Part shown: positions 8,714 to 17,201 of the stretch, one piece after another
Numbering within the stretch: the first letter of the stretch is position 1
Layout: the number at the start of each line of letters is the position of its first letter
DNA from: SMWD01 sp964629475
GTDB lineage: Bacteria > Pseudomonadota > Gammaproteobacteria > Steroidobacterales > GCA-2729495
Assembly (NCBI GenBank): GCA_964629475.1
Contig: CAZVQW010000002.1
Location: 124,001-188,000, forward strand
DNA: 64,000 nt
Direction: 5' to 3'
Program-made: the position numbers and the translations under genes
Notes under the pieces: generated by a model
The model's input: only the letters and a program-made list of their open reading frames with translations
What the model was told of the DNA's origin: nothing
Database searches by the model: none

Positions 8714-8740
8714 TCAAGTTCTGTGCCGCCGTGCCGATAT
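8714..8740 (+). promoter_or_regulatory. sigma-28 (FliA)-like promoter upstream of the K+ channel gene
   Basis: TCAAGTTC (8714-8721), 11 bases, then GCCGATAT (8733-8740) match the enteric FliA consensus TAAAGTTT-N11-GCCGATAA with two mismatches in the -35 element, one in the -10 element and the exact spacing. Transcription would begin near 8747 and reach the channel gene after about 100 nt. No known flagellar gene follows, so this is either a channel promoter or one for a short RNA. In vivo use is not shown. Confidence 0.5.
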
Positions 8741-8843
8741 TTCTCGTACAGGCTGCGTGATTCTGTGGACTATTGTCTGCGGGTTAAATGATGTTCGGGC
8801 TCCGTTCATGTCCGGGATCAGCCACGTAGTGTGAACGAGAATT

Positions 8844-9818
8844 GTGGATGAACTGCACATGACTGAAATGACGCACACCTGGCGCGGTACGGTTTATGGC
8901 CTTCTGGAAGGGCATAAGGATGGCGGTGATTGCAGCTGCCTGGTCCGCAATGTGATCATTACGTTGATCGTATTGAATGGAATCGCGGTCATCCTGGAAT
9001 CGAACCACATGCTCTTTTCGCTTTATCGTGAGTGGTTCGTGGCTTTCGAAGTGTTTTCTGTGACGATATTCACAGTCGAATATCTGGGTCGTATCTGGGT
9101 ATCGGCTGATAAACAATGCTATGCACACCTGCCAACCTGGCGTGCCAGGCTGGCATTCATCTTGTCGCCTATGGCGCTCGTCGATCTGCTGGCCGTAGCG
9201 CCATTCTACCTGTCGCTGCTGATCCCGATCGACCTGCGGTATCTGCGGTTCTTCCGGCTGTTGCGCCTGCTCAAATTTTCACACTATTTCGATGGATTGC
9301 AGGTCTTTTCCACCGTATTGCGGCGGGAGGCTGCCGCGATTGCGGGGGCTCTGTTGACGATGCTGACATTGATCATCATATCGGCCTGCCTGATGTTCAC
9401 AGTTGAAAATGCGGCAAGTCCGGGGCACTTCGAAAGCATCACAGAGGCGATCTGGTGGGCGGTCGTAACACTGACGACGGTCGGTTACGGTGATATCACA
9501 CCCATTACATTCGGCGGAAAACTGCTCGGAATCGTGATTATGCTGCTCGGCGTCGGCACGATGGCATTACCGGCCGGTATTCTCGCCGCACGTTTTACCG
9601 AAGAACTGCAAAGCCGGCGGGAATACATCAATCGACGGGTGCTGGAAGCCCTGCGTGACGGATTTCTGGATCCTGACGAGCATGCCTCGATTGAACAATT
9701 GCAACAGGAACTCGGGATATCCGGCGAGGTTGTCGAGCGGATCATCTCCCATCAGCGGGAAGTGGCCGAGCGTTACCAATATTGTCCGCATTGCGGGGAG
9801 CGAGTCGCCAACGACTAG
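8844..9818 (+). CDS. voltage-gated-type potassium channel (6-TM ion transport protein)
   Basis: This inner-membrane cation channel subunit of 324 residues has the voltage-gated K+ channel layout. S1 is around residues 35-52. S2 and S3 are around 64-84 and 103-127. S4 contains regularly spaced arginines (LRYLRFFRLLRLLKF, about 131-145). S5 is around 166-187. The pore loop holds the selectivity filter TVGYGD (212-217), and S6 is around 224-250. The cytoplasmic tail ends with CPHC at 314-317. The GTG at 8844 is a possible start; ATGs at 8859 and 8868 are alternatives. It is a single gene between the coiled-coil gene and motA, with a FliA-like promoter upstream. Confidence 0.88.
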   Translation: MDELHMTEMTHTWRGTVYGLLEGHKDGGDCSCLVRNVIITLIVLNGIAVILESNHMLFSLYREWFVAFEVFSVTIFTVEYLGRIWVSADKQCYAHLPTWRARLAFILSPMALVDLLAVAPFYLSLLIPIDLRYLRFFRLLRLLKFSHYFDGLQVFSTVLRREAAAIAGALLTMLTLIIISACLMFTVENAASPGHFESITEAIWWAVVTLTTVGYGDITPITFGGKLLGIVIMLLGVGTMALPAGILAARFTEELQSRREYINRRVLEALRDGFLDPDEHASIEQLQQELGISGEVVERIISHQREVAERYQYCPHCGERVAND

Positions 9819-9989
9819 GGGGAATGGCGTTCGAGCGCGCTTTTCCTGAAATGATTATGTAACAGCTGTGAACTATATCTCGGTATGGCTGCAGCGAACC
9901 TTCTAGAGTCGGGGCTGCCCGGGATTTATTAACGGGGCAGAATCTGCATACCGAGGGCGTCTGCAGAGCAAGAGGAAACGGATAAATAC

Positions 9990-10775
9990 ATGGATCTCGC
10001 AACACTTATAGGCATGATTTTTGGCACGATCGTTATCGTGTTGGCAATTCTGACCGGCGGTGATTTTTCAACGTTCGTAAATGTGCCCGGTCTTCTCGTC
10101 GTGTTCGGCGGTACCATCGCGGCGACGCTGATCAAATTTTCGCTCTCGGATTGCATTTTTGCGCTGACCGTTGGCATGAAGCAGGCTTTAGTCAACGAAT
10201 CGTCAAATCCTCAGGAACTCATCGAGCAGATCAAGTCAATGGCCAACAAGGCACGCAAGGATGGACTCCTGGCGCTCGAAGATGAAGATTTCACCAATGT
10301 ATTCCTGCAGAAGGGCGTCCAGCTGTGCGTGGATGGCCAGCAGCCTGAAGTCGTCCAGAAGATCCTCGGCACGGAAATGGATAACTCCATTCAACGTATG
10401 CAGCTTGGTTCGCGGATTTACTCGGGCATCGGTGATGCGGCGCCGGCATTCGGCATGATCGGTACGCTTGTCGGTCTCGTGCAAATGTTGGCCAATATGT
10501 CAGATCCGAGTTCGATCGGACCGTCGATGGCCGTGGCGTTGCTGACTACGCTGTACGGAGCATTTATCGCCAATCTGTTTGCCATTCCGATCGCTGAAAA
10601 GCTTCAGCTTCGTTACCAGTATGATCGCAAGACGAAGTCGCTGATCATCGAAGGAGTGATCGGCATCGCACAAGGTGAGAGTCCACACGTCATTGATGAG
10701 ATTCTGACCACGTATTTAACTGATAGTGGTGATAATTCGGGTGGCCAGGAACCTGTCGCGGAAGGCGCGACCTGA
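9990..10775 (+). CDS. motA: flagellar motor stator protein, MotA/PomA type
   Basis: This is the stator subunit that converts ion flow into torque on FliG. It has 261 residues with four transmembrane segments: two near the N-terminus (TLIGMIFGTIVIVLAIL; VPGLLVVFGGTIAATLI) and two at about 150-172 and 180-205 around APAFGMIGTLVGLVQML and MAVALLTTLYGAFIANL. The overall sequence is closer to what I know of Vibrio PomA and Pseudomonas MotC than to E. coli MotA (about 295 residues), which would favour a sodium-driven motor; that is inference. AGAGGAAAC precedes the ATG. motB follows after 15 bp. Confidence 0.92.
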   Translation: MDLATLIGMIFGTIVIVLAILTGGDFSTFVNVPGLLVVFGGTIAATLIKFSLSDCIFALTVGMKQALVNESSNPQELIEQIKSMANKARKDGLLALEDEDFTNVFLQKGVQLCVDGQQPEVVQKILGTEMDNSIQRMQLGSRIYSGIGDAAPAFGMIGTLVGLVQMLANMSDPSSIGPSMAVALLTTLYGAFIANLFAIPIAEKLQLRYQYDRKTKSLIIEGVIGIAQGESPHVIDEILTTYLTDSGDNSGGQEPVAEGAT

Positions 10776-10790
10776 GGTTGAGAAGCTGTC

Positions 10791-11543
10791 ATGAGCGGAG
10801 AAAGCGGCGGCGGCGGAGCACCATTATGGATGGTGACCTTCGCGGATCTGATGGCATTGATGATGACCTTTTTTGTACTGCTGTACTCATTTTCCACGCT
10901 CGATGAGACGAAATACCGGCTGATTGCGGAGTCAATGGCATCGGGTTTCGGCGCCGTCCTCGTATCGCCGAAGTCTGCACCGACACCGGCACTCGGTCCG
11001 CCGAGCATGATGCCGTCGCCGATGAATCAACCGATGGATCGGGCCATGCAGAATGCCGGGCCTGGCAAACAGTCCGTGAACACCGCAGTGGCGCAACAGG
11101 TCGAGGCAACTCTGCAGAGTGAGATTAGCGATGGAATTATTACAGTTGAGACTACTGGTAATTCCGTGGTTATTCGTTTTCCTGAGGAAATCGCGTTCCC
11201 ACCGGCGAGTGACCAGATATCGGATGCGATCATTCCGATCATCCAGCGCCTGTCCAAGTCACTGACCAACGTGCCGGGCACAATCATGATCTCTGGCCAT
11301 ACGGACGATCGCCCGATTAATTCAGCGACCTACCAGTCGAACTGGAGGTTGTCGACGGATCGTGCCATATCCGTCATTCAACTGTTCGAGGAAATCGGCA
11401 ACATAGAGTCGGAACGCCTGACGGCAGTTGGCTATGCCGATACGCGCCCGATCGCGACGAACGATACACCGGAGGAGCGTGCCCGGAATCGGCGTGTTGA
11501 AATTGCAATCATTCAGGAACCGGAACGTGATACAGAATTGTAA
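10791..11543 (+). CDS. motB: flagellar motor protein MotB/PomB type
   Basis: MotB/PomB anchors the stator to peptidoglycan and carries the ion-binding aspartate. The single transmembrane helix near the N-terminus holds D19 in WMVTFADLMALMMTFFVLL, the residue that binds H+ or Na+. A Pro/Ser/Met-rich linker follows (about 65-90). The OmpA-like peptidoglycan-binding domain includes MISGHTDDRP and ERARNRRVEIAI near the C-terminus. The FADLM helix resembles PomB/MotD. It is co-transcribed with motA and followed 20 bp later by an HDOD gene. Confidence 0.94.
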   Translation: MSGESGGGGAPLWMVTFADLMALMMTFFVLLYSFSTLDETKYRLIAESMASGFGAVLVSPKSAPTPALGPPSMMPSPMNQPMDRAMQNAGPGKQSVNTAVAQQVEATLQSEISDGIITVETTGNSVVIRFPEEIAFPPASDQISDAIIPIIQRLSKSLTNVPGTIMISGHTDDRPINSATYQSNWRLSTDRAISVIQLFEEIGNIESERLTAVGYADTRPIATNDTPEERARNRRVEIAIIQEPERDTEL

Positions 11544-11563
11544 AGAGACATTGAGGACTTGTG

Positions 11564-12433
11564 ATGTTAGCTAACGAAGATTTCAAGGCGATCGTCTTTG
11601 AATTTGTACAACAATTGGCAGTCGACCTGAGTAATGATGAGTTCGATTTGCCGGGATTTCCTGACGTTGTTATGCGTTTGCACAAAACTCTGGCTGATGA
11701 GAATAGCTCGGCTGCGGATATCGTCAAACTGATCAGTTCGGAGCCCTCACTATCCGCACGGCTGATTCAGTTAGCGAACTCGGCTGCTTTTAATGCCGAT
11801 GGCAATGAGGTCACGGACCCGCGCATGGCGATTCAGCGACTGGGATTCAATGTCGTGCGCAGTACTGCGACGACGTTTGCCGTGAAGCAGTTGCAGGAGC
11901 AGGAGTGGTTGATGCCCGTGCGGCCGCAACTTGCGATGATCTGGAGGCGCAGTAATGCCATTGCGGCGACCTGCTATGCCCTTGGGGATATTGTCGCCGA
12001 AGTACGTTCAGATGAAGCGCTTGCCGCCGGTTTGTTTCACCAGATGGGAAATTTGTACCTGCTGGCGCGTGGACACAAGGACGGTCTGCAGGTTACGAAT
12101 AATCCGGAATGGGATGAGATGGTGTCCGGCTGGCACCCGACTATCGCCAGGTCGATTCTCGAAAACTGGGGTATGCCCGAGCCGATTGCAGTGGCGGTTG
12201 AGAATCAGGATGGCGTGGTCGATGACGGTACCAATGATTTATCGCACCTGACGTTGATGACCCGGCTGTTATCGGCGGCGAAGCTCAACGATATCCTGGA
12301 GAATGAGCCGGATACCGCACAGCCGGGTTGGAAGGAACTGCTTGTCGATGTCAGGCTGAACGGCGAGTCATTCAGTGAATTGCTTGAGCGCGGCCGCGAC
12401 AGGATTGCCGACATTTCGCATACCATTGGTTAG
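11564..12433 (+). CDS. HDOD domain protein
   Basis: This is a cytoplasmic protein of about 289 residues with a non-catalytic HD-related output domain. The characteristic segments are LPGFPDVVMRLHKTLADENSSA, IVKLISSEPSLSARLIQLANSAAF and MAIQRLGFNVVRSTATTFAVKQL, then FHQMGNLYLLARGH. HDOD proteins act in signalling and motility control in several gammaproteobacteria, but no specific role follows from sequence. Placement directly after motAB suggests a link to motor or motility regulation. A GTG one codon upstream (11561) is an alternative start. It is convergent with flgN. Confidence 0.88.
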   Translation: MLANEDFKAIVFEFVQQLAVDLSNDEFDLPGFPDVVMRLHKTLADENSSAADIVKLISSEPSLSARLIQLANSAAFNADGNEVTDPRMAIQRLGFNVVRSTATTFAVKQLQEQEWLMPVRPQLAMIWRRSNAIAATCYALGDIVAEVRSDEALAAGLFHQMGNLYLLARGHKDGLQVTNNPEWDEMVSGWHPTIARSILENWGMPEPIAVAVENQDGVVDDGTNDLSHLTLMTRLLSAAKLNDILENEPDTAQPGWKELLVDVRLNGESFSELLERGRDRIADISHTIG

Positions 12434-12469
12434 GGCTTCGAGTTAGGACTCTGCCCCTATTTTCTTTAT

Positions 12470-12934
12470 TCAGATCGAGGTCAGAACCCGACGTGCGGAA
12501 CTTCGGCCTGCAGCGGTGCCTGACGGGCCGTAGACATCGGGCCGTTCAGGTTCCCCACGCATGATCTGCAACGTTTTTTCGACCCGGGTCTTTTGTCGTC
12601 TGATCAGCGAACCATTAGCAGTGTTCAGATCCCGGCACAGGCGTGTCAATGTATCGAGTTGCTCGCGCTGCTGATTGACGGCGCTGTCGGATACGGACTG
12701 CGCCTGTATCGTGTCATGTGACTCAAGTTCCTGGCACAGTCGGTTGAGTCGTCCGGCATCGGTCAGGCACGCAGTTTTGCGTTCGGTCACTGACAACAGG
12801 TATTCCGGATCGCGGTTCTGCAATGCCCGATGCTCATCCTCCAGGCATGCACGCAGAGTTTCCATGGCAGCGATCTGTCGATCGAGCGTATCGGAAAGGC
12901 TGATCGTGGCCCCATTGTTGCTGGAACGTGACAT
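12470..12934 (-). CDS. flgN: flagellar export chaperone FlgN
   Basis: FlgN is the export chaperone for the hook-filament junction proteins FlgK and FlgL, both encoded in this cluster. The 154-residue protein is mostly helical, with ETLRACLEDEHRALQNRDPEYL near the start and RVEKTLQIMRG towards the end. It closes with VYGPSGTAAGRSSARRVL, resembling the YGxxG tail of FlgN proteins. It lies 4 bp after flgM in a minus-strand flgA-flgM-flgN group and is convergent with the HDOD gene. Confidence 0.88.
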   Translation of the reverse strand: MSRSSNNGATISLSDTLDRQIAAMETLRACLEDEHRALQNRDPEYLLSVTERKTACLTDAGRLNRLCQELESHDTIQAQSVSDSAVNQQREQLDTLTRLCRDLNTANGSLIRRQKTRVEKTLQIMRGEPERPDVYGPSGTAAGRSSARRVLTSI

Positions 12935-12938
12935 CGAA

Positions 12939-13250
12939 TTAACTCAGATCCTGATCGAGTCGCAGCATCTTCTGCGCCAGTTGCTCCGGATCAATCTCGT
13001 AGGAGTCCGATTCCAGGCGCTGGCGAACCTCGTCGACACGGGACTGGTCTACATCAGGTATTTCGGCAAGCCTGGCCTCAATCCGCTTGAGGTTTGTTGC
13101 CGTGTTCGTCAGCTTGACATCGTCGCGCGCGGCGTCTGTCTGCTGCGCAGATTCAGATTTCTTGCCGCGTTGCGTCGCATCCGTGGCTCGGGCCCTGGTC
13201 TGCGTTATGTCAAGGCTTCTCGTGCCTTGTGTACTGATTTTGTCTGTCAT
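12939..13250 (-). CDS. flgM: negative regulator of flagellin synthesis FlgM (anti-sigma-28 factor)
   Basis: FlgM binds FliA and is exported when the hook is complete, releasing late gene expression. The 103-residue protein begins with a disordered polar half and ends with the sigma-binding helices (ARLAEIPDVDQSRVDEVRQRLESDSYEIDPEQLAQKML), the standard FlgM signature. GGAG stands upstream of the ATG. A FliA-like promoter is visible just upstream (13292-13319), so flgM is probably transcribed from its own sigma-28 promoter in addition to readthrough from flgA. Confidence 0.94.
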   Translation of the reverse strand: MTDKISTQGTRSLDITQTRARATDATQRGKKSESAQQTDAARDDVKLTNTATNLKRIEARLAEIPDVDQSRVDEVRQRLESDSYEIDPEQLAQKMLRLDQDLS

Positions 13251-13291
13251 GTCTCACATTCTCCGGACACTATTTTCACTGTCCCTAAGTG

Positions 13292-13319
13292 ATATCGGCA
13301 GCAATCCGTAAAAACTTTA
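13292..13319 (-). promoter_or_regulatory. sigma-28 (FliA)-like promoter of flgM
   Basis: On the minus strand TAAAGTTT (-35, beginning at 13319) is followed by GCCGATAT (-10, 13299 down to 13292) with 12 bases between the two octamers, one more than the enteric optimum of 11. It sits about 40 bp before the flgM ATG at 13250. FliA control of its own anti-sigma factor is the classical feedback design. Confidence 0.7.
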
Positions 13320-13349
13320 GGCTTGCAGCGCATTATTTTTTGCCTCTGT

Positions 13350-14096
13350 CTAATTCATAAGGATTTCAGCGGATTGCGAGGACCGTACAATCGCCTGGAC
13401 AGGGCGTTTCGAGCTCTGATTCTCGAACTCGATGACCTGGCCGAGGATGCCGTCGGACTTCGCGATTCCAGTCATTCTGACTGTCAGTGCCCCGGAACGC
13501 GCCTGCAGACTGACTCTTTGTCCACGGTGAATCAGGGCCGGTGTTTCCAGCAGTCCGGGTGTGATTGGGTCGCCGGACTTGATGGCCCGCCGCAGCCTGG
13601 CACCAACCGCGTGCTCATTGGCCACGATGTAGCCTCTCGGTAACAGGCTCGTGTCGAATTCCGCCAAGATTATGTCACCAGGCGCCAGAATACTGCCACG
13701 TGTCAAAGGTCGGGACGCCACGATGACCTGGCGAAAAATTGCCGCACGAACCGGTACATAGATCTTCCAGGGTTTCGGGCTTGCGCACCTGACTTCAACT
13801 GTCATGCGTGCAGATGACTTTTTGCCATACGGAATAGCCGTTTGCAGCGGTTCGTCGCAGGCGGCCAGGCGTAATCGCGTATCAATAGTATTGGCGACAA
13901 CATCGATACGCCCGTCCGGCGACGTGTTGACTGTACGTGCCCGCGCTTCGGCTGCAGCCCGTATATCTGCGTGGTCGTGCATCGCTACTGGCTCGGCAGC
14001 GGTCAGGCTGCCAAATGGCAGAATAAAAATCAGTGACGCTACGATTGATGCCGCCTGTCCTGATATTTTGCGTGTTGTCGATCCGTTTAATCGCAT
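13350..14096 (-). CDS. flgA: flagellar basal body P-ring formation protein FlgA
   Basis: FlgA is the periplasmic chaperone for assembly of the P-ring protein FlgI. From the ATG at 14096 the product has 248 residues with a signal peptide (ASIVASLIFILPFGSLTAAEP). The C-terminal SAF-type domains contain SRPLTRGSILAPGDIILAEFD, NEHAVGARLRRAIKSGDPI and SLQARSGALTVRMTGIAKSDG, typical of FlgA. The longer open frame starting at 14180 would run across the sigma-54 element at 14145-14160, so the downstream ATG is chosen. It is divergent from flgB. Confidence 0.93.
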   Translation of the reverse strand: MRLNGSTTRKISGQAASIVASLIFILPFGSLTAAEPVAMHDHADIRAAAEARARTVNTSPDGRIDVVANTIDTRLRLAACDEPLQTAIPYGKKSSARMTVEVRCASPKPWKIYVPVRAAIFRQVIVASRPLTRGSILAPGDIILAEFDTSLLPRGYIVANEHAVGARLRRAIKSGDPITPGLLETPALIHRGQRVSLQARSGALTVRMTGIAKSDGILGQVIEFENQSSKRPVQAIVRSSQSAEILMN

Positions 14097-14144
14097 GGTT
14101 ATCCGTCTCTTGCAGATGCCCTGATATATCTGGTCCATGGGTAT

Positions 14145-14160
14145 TGCAAGATCCGTGCCG
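14145..14160 (-). promoter_or_regulatory. sigma-54 promoter of flgA
   Basis: Read on the minus strand the site is CGGCACGGATCTTGCA, with GG and GC at the correct -24/-12 spacing and one mismatch to TGGCAC-N5-TTGC. The start point would be about 50 bp before the flgA ATG at 14096 minus the usual 12-nt offset, which sets the flgA start and excludes the longer frame. Confidence 0.75.
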
Positions 14161-14283
14161 AAATTATCAGCGATTCGCAAATGATGGCCGATGCATATGT
14201 TCCGGCAAGAGTTTGCCCCTCATGCAGGGTATTGCCGAAAAACCGGCACGAATTTGCCGTTGTCTGAATAAATCCATACAGCT

Positions 14284-14304
14284 CCAACATTTTCTGAATG
14301 TTGG
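14284..14304. repeat. 8-bp inverted repeat overlapping the flgB -24 element
   Basis: CCAACATT (14284-14291) and AATGTTGG (14297-14304) are perfect inverted repeats with a 5-nt spacer. The right arm includes the first three bases of the -24 box of the flgB promoter. This could be an operator or chance symmetry. Confidence 0.45.
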
Positions 14305-14317
14305 CATGGGTCTTGCA
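14302..14317 (+). promoter_or_regulatory. sigma-54 promoter of the flgB operon
   Basis: TGGCATGGGTCTTGCA has correctly spaced -24 (TGGCA) and -12 (TTGC) boxes and lies about 33 bp before the flgB ATG. It should drive the flgBCDEFGHIJ(KL) rod-hook operon under a FleQ/FleR-type activator. Confidence 0.8.
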
Positions 14318-14349
14318 ACATACCGATCAGGAAACAAACGGATACAGAT

Positions 14350-14745
14350 ATGCCACTGGATGTAAACAAGTCGCTTGATAGTCACGCCAGAGTGCTGGGA
14401 CTCGCGAATCAGCGGTTGCAGTTACTCGCGGACAACGTCGCGAATGCCGATACCCCTAATTACAAGGCGAAAGATATCGATTTTCTTTCGGCGATGCAGA
14501 CAGCGGATCGGCAGAGCGTGCAAATGCAGGCGACCAATGCGCAGCACATCGCATCGACGGCCGGGCCGAACCGAGCCGAGACCTTATATAGAGTCCCGGA
14601 TCAACCGTCTCTTGATGGCAATACGGTTGATGCGCAGAAAGAGAGTTCGGCTATTGCCGAGACCGCAGTGCGTTACCAGGCGACGCTGACCTTTCTGAAT
14701 CAGCGTATCACCGGCCTGCGCATGGCGATAACCGGCGGCCGATAG
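14350..14745 (+). CDS. flgB: flagellar basal body rod protein FlgB
   Basis: FlgB is the proximal rod subunit exported by the flagellar type III system. The 131-residue length is normal. The rod signature LGLANQRLQLLADNVANADTPNYKAKDIDF (about 16-45), with the ANxxTPxY core, and the C-terminal helical segment AVRYQATLTFLNQRITGLRMAI mark the family. It is the first gene after a sigma-54 promoter and is followed by flgC. Confidence 0.96.
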   Translation: MPLDVNKSLDSHARVLGLANQRLQLLADNVANADTPNYKAKDIDFLSAMQTADRQSVQMQATNAQHIASTAGPNRAETLYRVPDQPSLDGNTVDAQKESSAIAETAVRYQATLTFLNQRITGLRMAITGGR

Positions 14746-14798
14746 ACAAATGATGAACATGTTTAAAAGAGTACTAATGATGAACGGAGGTCCTGACC

Positions 14799-15212
14799 AT
14801 GGGCTTGTTTAATGTATTCGATATCGCCGGGTCGTCGATGAGCGCGCAGTCGCTGCGGCTGAACACGACGGCGAGTAACCTGGCCAACGCGGGCACTGCC
14901 GCCGGTTCTGCCGAGGAAGCGTATCGCTCCAGGCAGCCGGTCTTCCAAACGGTGCTGAATGAATTGTCACCCGACGCCGAATCCGCGGGCGTTCGCGTCA
15001 AGAGCGTCGTCGAGAGTAATGCGCCGCCGACGAAAGTTCATCAGCCTGGTCATCCGCAGGCGGATGCCGACGGCTTCGTCTGGATGTCCAATGTCAATCC
15101 CGTTGATGAGATGGTCAATATGATCAGCGCGTCGCGTTCATATCAGAACAGCGTCGAGGTTCTCAACACGTCGAAAGACCTGTTGCTCAGAACCCTGTCG
15201 ATCGGCCAGTGA
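14799..15212 (+). CDS. flgC: flagellar basal body rod protein FlgC
   Basis: FlgC is a proximal rod protein. The 137 residues begin with the rod signature FNVFDIAGSSMSAQSLRLNTTASNLANAGT and finish with the family C-terminus VNPVDEMVNMISASRSYQNSVEVLNTSKDLLLRTLSIGQ. A strong GGAGG site precedes the ATG. It lies in the flgB operon, 22 bp before flgD. Confidence 0.96.
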   Translation: MGLFNVFDIAGSSMSAQSLRLNTTASNLANAGTAAGSAEEAYRSRQPVFQTVLNELSPDAESAGVRVKSVVESNAPPTKVHQPGHPQADADGFVWMSNVNPVDEMVNMISASRSYQNSVEVLNTSKDLLLRTLSIGQ

Positions 15213-15234
15213 TTAGTTCAGGAGCATTGAGAAA

Positions 15235-15909
15235 ATGATTACACCAACGAATGTCGAACCCGATTTCAGTGGTTTTGCCCTGCCGGATCTGCAGCAGGAA
15301 GTGGCGAACAATCAGCTTGGTCAGGAAGAGTTTCTGACGCTGATGATCACGCAGTTGCAGAACCAGGATCCTACCAAGCCGATGGATGACGGTGAGTTCA
15401 TCAGCCAGATGGCGCAGTTCAGCACGGTCGAGGAAATCGGCGGCATGAGCCGGTCGCTCGAGAGCCTGGCCGAATCCCTGACCGCAACCACAGCCTTGCA
15501 GGCATCGACGATGGTTGGACGTTCGGTGCTCGTCGAAGGTGACACCGGCCTGTTGAACGAGGGCCAATCCCTGAAAGGCGGCGTCGAACTACCTGCGCCG
15601 CTCTCTAATGCCTTTGTCAGGGTCTTTGATACCGCAGGACAGATTGTCCGCGAACTTCCACTGGGCTCCCAGGGAGCGGGCGTCGCGAACTTTGAATGGG
15701 ACGGCACCCGGTCTGACGGGTCGAGCGCAGATCCGGGCACGTACTTCGTGTCGGCCGGATTCGTTAACGGTGAGTCCGAAGAGGCCTTGCCGACTTATAT
15801 GGCTTCACAGGTTGCAAGTGTGACGCTGAACTCCGGTGGCACCAATGCGGAAGTGACGACCGCGGATGGGCAACAGGTCCGCCTGTCGCAAATCAAGGCC
15901 ATCATGTAG
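15235..15909 (+). CDS. flgD: flagellar hook assembly protein FlgD (hook cap)
   Basis: FlgD forms the scaffolding cap on which the hook polymerises. The 224-residue protein has the conserved N-terminal export and cap segment (LGQEEFLTLMITQLQNQDPTKPMDDGEFISQMAQFSTVEEI, about 30-71), followed by an FlgD Tudor/Ig-like region with GVANFEWDGTRSDGS and the end VRLSQIKAIM. Position between flgC and flgE is standard. An AGGAGC ribosome site precedes the ATG. Confidence 0.96.
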   Translation: MITPTNVEPDFSGFALPDLQQEVANNQLGQEEFLTLMITQLQNQDPTKPMDDGEFISQMAQFSTVEEIGGMSRSLESLAESLTATTALQASTMVGRSVLVEGDTGLLNEGQSLKGGVELPAPLSNAFVRVFDTAGQIVRELPLGSQGAGVANFEWDGTRSDGSSADPGTYFVSAGFVNGESEEALPTYMASQVASVTLNSGGTNAEVTTADGQQVRLSQIKAIM

Positions 15910-15965
15910 TCCAACAAATATTTTGATAGACCAGTTTACGTATACGTTTTTGAAGGAGAGAGAAC

Positions 15966-17162
15966 ATGTCATTCCAGGTAGCACTCAGTGGCTTGAACGC
16001 CGCATCAACCGACCTTCAGGTCACCAGTAACAACATTGCCAATGCCAACACGAACGGCTTCAAGTCCTCGCGTGCAGAGTTTTCCGACGTTTTCTCGGGA
16101 GATTCGACGGGTATCGGCAACGGCGTTCGGCTGACCAGCGTTCGCCAGGGATTTACACAGGGTAATGTCGAAATTACGTCACGTGAACTCGATCTGGCGA
16201 TCAGCGGCAACGGTTTCTTTGTCGTCAATGACGGCGGCAGCCTGCTGTACTCGCGTGTCGGCGCATTCGGCATGAATGAGGACGGCTTCGTCGAGAATGC
16301 CCAGGGTGAGCGCCTGCAGATTTATCCTTCGCAGGTGAACGGCGGTTTCAATACCGGCACGCTGACGGATCTGCAGATCACGACCGATACCAGTCCGCCA
16401 CAGCCGAGTACCCAGGTTGACATGAACATTAACCTGCCGGCAGACGCGCAACCACCTGTGTTGCCTGCCTTCGATCCAAACGATCCGCAGACGTATAACC
16501 ACAGCACGTCCACCGTTTTGTTCGATAGTCTCGGTGTCGCCCATACGGGCACCTATTACTTTGCCAAGACTGCAGGTGGCTGGGAAGTAAACCAGACCAT
16601 CGACGGTAACGTCGTTGGCGGTGCGCAGCCATTTGATTTCGCGTCCGATGGCACGATCGCAAATCCGGCGAACGGTGTCGTGTCTTACCCGGCCTTTGAT
16701 CCGGGCAACGGCGGGGACCCTATCACGATGGATCTCGATCTGTCCGCGACGACGCAGTTCGGTTCGAACTTCGTCGTCAACAGCATGAATCCCGACGGCC
16801 GCGCCGCCGGGCGACTGCGTAACATCGGCATCGAGCAGGACGGCGTCGTCTTCGCCCGATTCTCCAATGGACAGGCACTGGCGCTGGGCAAGATTGCGCT
16901 AGCGAACTTCTCGAATCCGGAAGGGCTCGTGAAGTCGAGTGACACATCTTTCCAGGAAACGTTCTCGTCCGGCGTACCGCAGCGGGGTGAGGCCACCGAA
17001 TCTAACTTCGGCCTGATTCAGTCCGGTTCGCTCGAGTCTTCGAACGTCGACCTGACCGAACAACTCGTCAATATGATCACAGCACAGCGGCTGTTCCAGT
17101 CGAATGCGCAGGTCATCTCGACGATGGATTCGGTGACGCAGACGATCATTAATATTCGCTAG
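15966..17162 (+). CDS. flgE: flagellar hook protein FlgE
   Basis: FlgE polymerises into the hook. The 398 residues carry the axial-protein N-terminus (SFQVALSGLNAASTDLQVTSNNIANANTNGFKSSRAEF), the DLAISGNGFFVVND segment of the FlgE/F/G family, and the C-terminal SSNVDLTEQLVNMITAQRLFQSNAQVISTMDSVTQTIINIR. AAGGAGAG lies before the ATG. About 15 bp around the stop (ATTAATATTCGCTAG) are imperfectly repeated right after it (GTCAATATCCGCTAG), a small tandem duplication without coding effect. Confidence 0.96.
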   Translation: MSFQVALSGLNAASTDLQVTSNNIANANTNGFKSSRAEFSDVFSGDSTGIGNGVRLTSVRQGFTQGNVEITSRELDLAISGNGFFVVNDGGSLLYSRVGAFGMNEDGFVENAQGERLQIYPSQVNGGFNTGTLTDLQITTDTSPPQPSTQVDMNINLPADAQPPVLPAFDPNDPQTYNHSTSTVLFDSLGVAHTGTYYFAKTAGGWEVNQTIDGNVVGGAQPFDFASDGTIANPANGVVSYPAFDPGNGGDPITMDLDLSATTQFGSNFVVNSMNPDGRAAGRLRNIGIEQDGVVFARFSNGQALALGKIALANFSNPEGLVKSSDTSFQETFSSGVPQRGEATESNFGLIQSGSLESSNVDLTEQLVNMITAQRLFQSNAQVISTMDSVTQTIINIR

Positions 17163-17201
17163 GTCAATATCCGCTAGTACGGGTAAGCCGGAACCTCTGT
17201 T

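Noticed and set aside
14244..14258. A second sigma-54-like sequence, CGGCACGAATTTGCC, before flgB
   Set aside because: The GG-GC distance is one base short of the required spacing, while the element at 14302 is correctly placed.
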